DNA from: an uncultured SAR86 cluster bacterium
Lineage (GTDB): Bacteria; Pseudomonadota; Gammaproteobacteria; Magnimaribacterales; D2472
Assembly: GCA_902579825.1 (NCBI GenBank)
Contig: CACHII010000009.1
Coordinates: forward strand, 1 to 47,332
Direction: 5' to 3'
DNA length: 47,332 nt
Shown piece by piece: positions 42,022 through 47,332 of the stretch. The first letter of the stretch is position 1. Each line of letters opens with the position of its first letter. The position numbers and the translations under genes were made by a program. The notes beneath the pieces are model-generated. The model saw only the letters and a list, made by a program, of their open reading frames with translations. It was not told the DNA's origin and searched no databases.

Positions 42022-43446
42022 ATGAGTAACGATTTAAATTTTTATATCAATGGAGAATGGGTTAAGTCAGAGTCAAATGAACTTATTGATGTTATTAATC
42101 CAGCGAATGAAGAGGTAATTGGTCAAGTTACTTCAGGAACAAAAGATGATATTGATATGGCAGTTAGTGCTGCAAGTGAAGCATTTAAATCGTTTTCTAA
42201 AACATCACAAAATGAAAGAATTGAACTATTAAAAAATATCATTAAAGAATATAAAAATAGGTACCAAGATTTTGTAGAAATTATTACAAAAGAAATGGGT
42301 GCACCAAATTGGCTATCTGAAAGAGCTCAAGCAAATACAGGACTAATTAACTTCAAAGAAACTTTGGAGGCTCTTGAAGAATATAAGTTTGAAAAAGAAG
42401 AGGGTGGTTATATTTTAAGAAAAGAGCCAATTGGAGTTATAGGAATGATTACACCTTGGAACTGGCCCATGAACCAAATAACCACAAAAGTATCCGCTGC
42501 CATTGCAACTGGTTGCACTATGGTTTTAAAGCCAAGTGAAATTTCTCCATACTGTTCAATGTTGCTCGCAGAAGTAATGCACGACGCTGGAGTTCCAAAA
42601 GGAGTATTTAATCTAGTAAATGGCTACGGGCCAATAGTTGGAGCAGCTTTATCGGAACATGAAAAGGTAGATATGATGTCATTCACTGGCTCAACCAGAG
42701 CAGGCATTGCAGTGGCACAAGCCTCTGCAACAACAGTAAAAAGAGTTCAGCAAGAGCTTGGAGGCAAGTCTGCAAATATCATTTTGGACGATGTCGCTGA
42801 TCTTGAAAAATCCGTAAAAGGTGGAGCTGGACATTGTTTCTTAAATTCAGGTCAATCATGTAATGCCCCAACACGAATGCTAGTATCGGCTAAAAATTAT
42901 GACAAGGCTGTAGAAGTTGCTGTTGCAACCGCAAACGGTACTACAGTTGGTGATCCTAACGGTGAGTTTAGACTTGGTCCAATAGCAAATAAGGCTCAGT
43001 ATGAAAAGATTATTAAAATGATTGAAATTGGCATCGAAGAGGGCGCTCGTCTTGTAGCTGGTGGTGTTGAAAAACCTGAGGGTTATGAGAAAGGATATTA
43101 CATAAAGCCTACAGTTTTTGCAGATGTTACAAATGACATGACAATTGCTAAAGAAGAAATCTTTGGTCCAGTTTTATGCATTATGAAGTACGAAACCGAA
43201 GAGGAGGCTATTGAGATAGCAAATAATACAGAATATGGTCTTGCAGGTTATGTTCAAGGTGAATTATCTCATGCTATCGAAGTAGGAAATCAAATAAGAG
43301 CAGGCCAAATTACTATAAATGGTGGAGCAAGAGGAAATGCTGCACCTTTTGGTGGCTACAAAGCTTCAGGAAACGGCAGAGAACATGGACTGCATGGTAT
43401 AGAGGAATGCCTAGAAACTAAGGCTATTATTGCTCCAGCTAGTTAA
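42022..43446 (+). CDS. NAD(P)-dependent aldehyde dehydrogenase
   Basis: A 474-residue member of the ALDH superfamily that oxidises an aldehyde to a carboxylate. GMITPWNWPMNQITTKVSAA is the cofactor-binding start, FTGSTRAGIAVAQ the glycine motif, QELGGKSANIILDD holds the general-base glutamate, and LNSGQSCNAPTRML the catalytic cysteine. KEEIFGPVLCIM and PFGGYKASGNGREHG complete the fold. ATG 42022 is chosen over TTG 41998 because GGAGAAG directly precedes it. The substrate is unknown. Its stop overlaps the convergent class II aldolase gene: the palindrome TTAA serves both stop codons. Confidence 0.93.
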   Translation: MSNDLNFYINGEWVKSESNELIDVINPANEEVIGQVTSGTKDDIDMAVSAASEAFKSFSKTSQNERIELLKNIIKEYKNRYQDFVEIITKEMGAPNWLSERAQANTGLINFKETLEALEEYKFEKEEGGYILRKEPIGVIGMITPWNWPMNQITTKVSAAIATGCTMVLKPSEISPYCSMLLAEVMHDAGVPKGVFNLVNGYGPIVGAALSEHEKVDMMSFTGSTRAGIAVAQASATTVKRVQQELGGKSANIILDDVADLEKSVKGGAGHCFLNSGQSCNAPTRMLVSAKNYDKAVEVAVATANGTTVGDPNGEFRLGPIANKAQYEKIIKMIEIGIEEGARLVAGGVEKPEGYEKGYYIKPTVFADVTNDMTIAKEEIFGPVLCIMKYETEEEAIEIANNTEYGLAGYVQGELSHAIEVGNQIRAGQITINGGARGNAAPFGGYKASGNGREHGLHGIEECLETKAIIAPAS

Positions 43447-44252
43447 TCTAGTAGATCTGGCTGCATTTTTACAATCTTATCAAATGCTGGCTGATAACTT
43501 GCCCATGCTGCTATATCATTAGCTATAAATTCTCTGGTTTTAACAGCAGTTTCGTGGGGTATTACAACTGGTTCTCCAGCTGCTTCTGCCATTAGTTGAG
43601 CCTGGCAACACCTTTCCATTGACATATAAAACCATAAAGCAATATCAACGGATGGACCAGTAGTTAAAATTCCATGATTTTGAAGAATTGCTACCTTTTT
43701 ATCATCCAAGGCTTTTACAATTTCATCACCTTCATCTACCTCTTCTACAACCCCAGAAAAGTCTTTATAGATACCTTGATTTTCATAAAACGCACACGCA
43801 TCTTGTGAGATAGGATCTAACAGCTTGCCAAGAGTTGAAAAAGTTCTGCCATAAATTGAATGTGAATGAGCTGCTGCATTTACATCTGGTCTTGCTTTGT
43901 GCAATCTAGAGTGAATAGCAAAAGCAGCAACATTAACATCTTTATCGCCCTGTACCACTTTTCCATCGTGATTTACTAGTAATAAATCAGATACAGATAT
44001 TTGAGAAAAATGGACTCCTAAAGGATTTACCCAGAAATGATCTTTAAATTCCGGATCTCTATATGTTATGTGGCCTGCAACTCCTTCATTAAAACCAAAG
44101 TAGTCAAATAATCTAAAACCTGCGGCAAGTTTTTCTAATTGATTTCTTCTTTCCTCTGCTGGATTTGCAAATTCTTGAAAAACCAGGCCTTTTTCTTTAA
44201 TTGGAAGACGCCCATCTGTTGTATCTATTTTAATAGGGGTAACATTTGACAT
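43443..44252 (-). CDS. Class II aldolase/adducin-family protein
   Basis: A 269-residue protein of the fuculose-phosphate aldolase/adducin head family. Metal-binding histidines are in NAAAHSHSIYGRTFS (H-x-H) and QNHGILTTGPSV, and GHITYRDPEFKDHFWVNPLG is a family block of the larger, non-sugar-phosphate members. ATG 44252 has AGGAGAA eight bases upstream and is preferred to an in-frame TTG at 44297. Members of this subgroup are common in marine bacteria and are mostly uncharacterised; aldol cleavage or decarboxylation of a small hydroxy acid is possible. It is divergent from fumC with a 59-base gap and converges on the aldehyde dehydrogenase gene. Confidence 0.87.
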   Translation of the reverse strand: MSNVTPIKIDTTDGRLPIKEKGLVFQEFANPAEERRNQLEKLAAGFRLFDYFGFNEGVAGHITYRDPEFKDHFWVNPLGVHFSQISVSDLLLVNHDGKVVQGDKDVNVAAFAIHSRLHKARPDVNAAAHSHSIYGRTFSTLGKLLDPISQDACAFYENQGIYKDFSGVVEEVDEGDEIVKALDDKKVAILQNHGILTTGPSVDIALWFYMSMERCCQAQLMAEAAGEPVVIPHETAVKTREFIANDIAAWASYQPAFDKIVKMQPDLLD

Positions 44253-44311
44253 AGTATTTATTCTCCTGATCTCTTTAATGTTAAAATAGCTTATCAAAAT
44301 ATGGTGAAAAG

Positions 44312-45703
44312 ATGAAATTTAGAATCGAAACAGATAGTATTGGTAAAATCAAAGTGCCTGCAAAAGCATTATGGGGCGCACAGACGCAAAGAGCAGTTGA
44401 TAACTTTCCTATTAGCGGCATAAAAATGGATTTCCCATTCACAAAATCTTTTGTCTCTTCATTAGGACTTATTAAAGATGCAGCTGCAAAAGCTAATTTA
44501 AAGCTAAAATTAATCAGCTCAAAGAAATCAAAGGCTATATCTAAAGCTGCAAAAGAGGTTTGGCAAGAAAAGCATCACCATGAATTCCCTATAGATGTTT
44601 TTCAAACTGGATCTGGTACAAGCTCGAATATGAATGCTAACGAAGTTATTGCAAATTTAGCAACAAAATATTCCAAAATAAAAATCAGTCCAAATGATGA
44701 TGTAAATATGAGTCAAAGTAGTAATGATGTTATACCTACTGCAATTAAAGTTAGTGCTCATATGGATTTAACAAAAAAACTATATCCCGCCTTAGATGCA
44801 TTAATTCTGGCTATTGAAAATAAAGCTAAGTCATTAAAAGGGACTATAAAAACAGGAAGAACTCATTTAATGGATGCCATGCCAATAGATTTTTCAGAAG
44901 AATTGAAAGCCTGGTCAAGTCAATTAAGCTCTTCTAAAGAAATGTTAAATATTTTAGAAAAGAAATTACTTGAGCTTCCTCAAGGCGGAACAGCGGTTGG
45001 AAGCGGAATTAATGCACATAAACAGTTTGCAAAATGTTTTGCGCAAGAGATATCAAAGCTATCTGGTAGTAAGTATAAATTTGTTCCTAGCAAGAACTTC
45101 TACCATGAGCTAAGCGCACAAGATTGTTCAGTACAACTTTCAGGTGAGCTGAAGAATCTTGCTTTAATTCTTATGAAAATATCTAATGATTTGAGATGGA
45201 TGAATAGTGGGCCACTTGCCGGATTTGCTGAGATAGAGCTTAAAGCACTTCAGCCGGGAAGTAGCATTATGCCAGGTAAAGTAAATCCTGTAATTCCAGA
45301 AGCTGTTGCAATGGCATCTGCTGACGTAATTGGCAATGATGTATCTGTAACTGTGGCGTCTCAATCTGGCAACTTTCAATTAAATGTTATGTTGCCTGTC
45401 ATAGCCTACAATCTTCTTAAAAGTATTAATCTTTTATCAGGAGCAATGAACGTTTTATCAAAAAAAGCTATAAGAAGTTTTAAGGTTAATCATAAAAATT
45501 TAGAAACCTCGTTATCAAAGAATCCAATATTAGTAACTGCTTTGAATCCACTAATCGGATATGAGAAGGCTGCCTCAATTGCAAAGAAAGCTTATAGTGA
45601 AAATAGACCAATTATTGATGTTGCAGCTGAAGAGACTGATATATCAAAAGCAAAACTAAAAAGATTGCTTGATCCTTCAAAGCTTTCCAAAGGAGGCATT
45701 TAA
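44312..45703 (+). CDS. fumC: Fumarate hydratase, class II
   Basis: A 463-residue iron-free fumarase of the citric acid cycle, interconverting fumarate and malate. It starts FRIETDSIGKIKVPAKALWGAQTQRAVDNFPISG and holds TGSGTSSNMNANEVIANLA, SQSSNDVIPTA, KTGRTHLMDAMPI and the superfamily signature GSSIMPGKVNPVIPEA. The length is normal. GGTGA lies shortly before the ATG. It is followed without any gap by the pterin dehydratase gene, whose GTG start comes right after the fumC TAA. Confidence 0.95.
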   Translation: MKFRIETDSIGKIKVPAKALWGAQTQRAVDNFPISGIKMDFPFTKSFVSSLGLIKDAAAKANLKLKLISSKKSKAISKAAKEVWQEKHHHEFPIDVFQTGSGTSSNMNANEVIANLATKYSKIKISPNDDVNMSQSSNDVIPTAIKVSAHMDLTKKLYPALDALILAIENKAKSLKGTIKTGRTHLMDAMPIDFSEELKAWSSQLSSSKEMLNILEKKLLELPQGGTAVGSGINAHKQFAKCFAQEISKLSGSKYKFVPSKNFYHELSAQDCSVQLSGELKNLALILMKISNDLRWMNSGPLAGFAEIELKALQPGSSIMPGKVNPVIPEAVAMASADVIGNDVSVTVASQSGNFQLNVMLPVIAYNLLKSINLLSGAMNVLSKKAIRSFKVNHKNLETSLSKNPILVTALNPLIGYEKAASIAKKAYSENRPIIDVAAEETDISKAKLKRLLDPSKLSKGGI

Positions 45704-46054
45704 GTGACTAAGCAACTTTCAAAAGATAGTTGTGAAGCCTGTAGGCTAGATGCTCCAGTATTGAGTGACAAGGAAATAAGTGATCTTTCCTCTCAAATAC
45801 CATCATGGATAGTTTATGAAGAGGAGGGTGTAAAAAGACTAGTATGTTCCTTTTCCTTTTCTAGCTATCAAGACTCAATAAATTTTACTAATAAAGTTGC
45901 TGAATTAGCTGAAACAGAAGATCATCATCCTGAGATAGTTTTAGAGTGGGGAAATGTTACTGTTTCTTGGTGGTCTCACAAGATTAAAGGCCTTCATAAA
46001 AACGATTTTATTTGTGCCTCAAAAACAGATGATCTTTTTCAAGAATCTAACTAA
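45704..46054 (+). CDS. phhB: Pterin-4a-carbinolamine dehydratase
   Basis: A 116-residue enzyme that dehydrates 4a-hydroxytetrahydrobiopterin to recycle the cofactor of aromatic amino-acid hydroxylases. The active-site E-D-H-H-P-E is complete in AETEDHHPEIVLEWGNVTVSWWSH, and the N-terminal SCEACRLDAPVLS is typical of the PhhB subgroup. The start is GTG, immediately after the fumC stop, with AAAGGAGG near 45689-45696 upstream. No phenylalanine hydroxylase gene is in the window. It may be regulated with fumC on one transcript. Confidence 0.92.
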   Translation: MTKQLSKDSCEACRLDAPVLSDKEISDLSSQIPSWIVYEEEGVKRLVCSFSFSSYQDSINFTNKVAELAETEDHHPEIVLEWGNVTVSWWSHKIKGLHKNDFICASKTDDLFQESN

Positions 46055-46068
46055 AAATAATCATACAA

Positions 46069-46296
46069 ATGGAACAAAACGAAAAGCCGTATCAATTTTT
46101 AGCTTGGACTGCTACTGCAATATTAATTCTTGCTGCAATTCTTGCCAGCTTTGTTCCAGCGTTAGAATACCATCATTGGGCATTTATAATTGCTAATTCA
46201 TTATGGGTAGTTGTTGGCTTTCTTTGGAAAGAAATGTCTTTGGTAGTCTTAAATGCAGGTTTAACAACAATTTATATCTTAGGATTAATTCTATAA
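46069..46296 (+). CDS. Small membrane protein with three hydrophobic segments
   Basis: A 75-residue protein that I cannot assign. After a short polar start (MEQNEKPYQ) it has three hydrophobic stretches of about 20 residues: FLAWTATAILILAAILASFV, AFIIANSLWVVVGFLW and MSLVVLNAGLTTIYILGLIL, with HH and WKEM between them. It lies 14 bases after the pterin dehydratase gene and overlaps the end of the convergent permease gene by six bases. Similar short proteins with a W-x-x-V-G-x-x-W-K pattern are often annotated as hypothetical membrane proteins. Confidence 0.7.
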   Translation: MEQNEKPYQFLAWTATAILILAAILASFVPALEYHHWAFIIANSLWVVVGFLWKEMSLVVLNAGLTTIYILGLIL

Positions 46297-47332
46297 AAAT
46301 ATAAATTTTGAAATAAAGATTAATGTTAAAAACCAGGCAGCTGAAGAGATATTCTTTAATTCACCATTTGCTATTTTTAAAACAACATATGACAGGAAAC
46401 CTAGTGCAATTCCATCTGCAATAGAAAATGTTAATGGGATCATTATCAAGATCACCAGTGCAGGTAAAAGTTCTGTAACAAGATTCCAATTAAGTTTTTC
46501 CATTCCTCCTAACATCAAAATAGCGACGTATATTAAAGCTCCTGCGGTTGCATAAGCAGGAATGATTGATGCTAATGGAGATAAAAACATTGATAGAATA
46601 AATAAGAATCCAACGATAACTGCTGTAAGACCGGTTCTACCGCCCGCTTCAACACCGGCTGAACTTTCAACATAGCTTGTTACAGGAGAACATCCAAAAA
46701 ATGTACCAAATATACTCGCTCCACTGTCAGCCTTTAGTGCTTTATCGAGATTTTCTGCCTCTCCATTTTCATCCAGGAGGTTAGCCCTTGTTGCCACTCC
46801 AACTAATGTTCCAGTAGTATCAAAAAGGTTTACAAATAGAAAAGACATAATCACTGTTAACATACCAATATTAAGTGCACCTAAAATATCTAGTTTCAAG
46901 AGTGTAGGTGCAATGCTTGGTGGAGATGAAATTACACCATTAAATTTAATTAGATCTGCTGCTACTGCGATCATGGTTATTGTTAGTATACCTATGATTA
47001 TTGCACCTGGAATTTTTCTAATAGATAAAGCGGCGATTATAAGAAATCCTAAAGCAGCAAGCAGTGTCTCAATTTTTGAGAAATCTCCAAGAGCTAATAA
47101 TGTTGCATCATTGGTAATTATAATGCCTCCACTTTTCAATCCTATAATCCCAATAAATAAACCTACTCCAGCTCCCATAGCTATTCTTAAATTCATAGGT
47201 ATGCTTGAAATCATCCAGCTTCTTAGATTTGTAACACTCATTATAAAAAATAAAATACCTGCAATAAAAACCGCACCTAAAGCAATTTCCCAAGAGTAAC
47301 CCATTTCACCAACAACTGTATAAGTAAAAAAA
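46291..47332 (-). CDS. AzgA/AdeP-type purine permease (partial, runs off the right edge)
   Basis: A nucleobase:cation symporter-2 family protein of the AzgA branch, which imports adenine, hypoxanthine or guanine with protons across the inner membrane. The reading frame is open to the last base (TYTVVGEMGYSWEIALG), so roughly 80-90 N-terminal residues lie outside the window. Family blocks include IPMNLRIAMGAGVGLFIGIIGLK, SFLFVNLFDTTGTLVGVATRA, DSGASIFGTFFGCSPVTSYVESSAGVEAGGRTGLTA and SIADGIALGFLSYVVLKI. At least eight membrane segments are visible. It aligns well by eye with E. coli AdeP. It converges on a small membrane-protein gene. Confidence 0.92.
   Translation of the reverse strand, partial: FFTYTVVGEMGYSWEIALGAVFIAGILFFIMSVTNLRSWMISSIPMNLRIAMGAGVGLFIGIIGLKSGGIIITNDATLLALGDFSKIETLLAALGFLIIAALSIRKIPGAIIIGILTITMIAVAADLIKFNGVISSPPSIAPTLLKLDILGALNIGMLTVIMSFLFVNLFDTTGTLVGVATRANLLDENGEAENLDKALKADSGASIFGTFFGCSPVTSYVESSAGVEAGGRTGLTAVIVGFLFILSMFLSPLASIIPAYATAGALIYVAILMLGGMEKLNWNLVTELLPALVILIMIPLTFSIADGIALGFLSYVVLKIANGELKNISSAAWFLTLIFISKFIFL

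Noticed and set aside
46913..47299. A 128-codon plus-strand open frame opposite the purine permease
   Set aside because: It is the antisense of a well-supported membrane transporter; its hydrophobic content mirrors the permease codons.
1..47332. Mobile elements, integrases, toxin-antitoxin or defence genes
   Set aside because: No transposase, integrase, terminal repeats, target duplications or defence-type domains were found in any frame; the accessory content is envelope and sugar metabolism.

Overview
The window reads as a piece of chromosome from a free-living marine gammaproteobacterium with an AT-rich, streamlined genome. The base composition, very short gaps, many ATGA/TAATG junctions, a photolyase and the order infC-rpmI-rplT-pheS-pheT...ihfA with tRNA-Pro(GGG) beside it all point that way. 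A SAR86-like lineage is my best guess, but that is inference. No mobile element, CRISPR array or phage gene was seen, and no gene-free stretch exceeds about 200 bases.

Region 1 (1-23158) is a surface-polysaccharide locus. It starts with the tail of an RmlD-like reductase and a nonulosonate synthase (neuB). Then come a GT2 glycosyltransferase, a Gfo/Idh/MocA oxidoreductase, a DegT aminotransferase, a GNAT acetyltransferase, two unassigned proteins with an HP motif, an MDR/Gfo oxidoreductase pair, and a PP-loop sugar amidotransferase coupled to an amidase-signature protein. After these lie a PhyH-type dioxygenase, Wzx- and Wzy-like membrane proteins, a GT4 glycosyltransferase, an orphan thiamine-dependent E1 alpha/beta pair, a TylF-type methyltransferase, a minimal phosphoglycosyl transferase and an aldo/keto reductase. 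A NUDIX hydrolase and a membrane-bound CapD/PglF-type 4,6-dehydratase close the locus on the minus strand. Together they would make, amidate, methylate, flip and polymerise a repeat unit containing amino sugars and probably a nonulosonic acid.

Region 2 (23287-33541) is the translation block: pdxH, infC (non-AUG start), rpmI, rplT, pheS, pheT, then ihfA and tRNA-Pro. Two things stand out. PheS lacks its N-terminal coiled coil and PheT lacks its B2 OB-fold domain, so the whole enzyme looks minimised. A three-gene envelope module (Wza-like SLBB protein, YjbH-like protein, repeat-containing secreted protein) sits between pheT and ihfA. The ihfA start codon lies in a long, near-perfect hairpin that resembles a terminator.

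Region 3 (33591-47332) is mixed housekeeping and accessory metabolism: a secreted type-B carboxylesterase, a TerB-like protein, wecA, a sorbosone-dehydrogenase-like secreted protein, an inositol-monophosphatase-family enzyme, photolyase, formate-THF ligase, an aldehyde dehydrogenase, a class II aldolase-family protein, fumarase C, pterin-4a-carbinolamine dehydratase, a small membrane protein and an AzgA-type purine permease cut by the right edge. WecA gives the cell a second undecaprenyl-phosphate sugar-1-phosphate transferase besides the PglC-like one in region 1.
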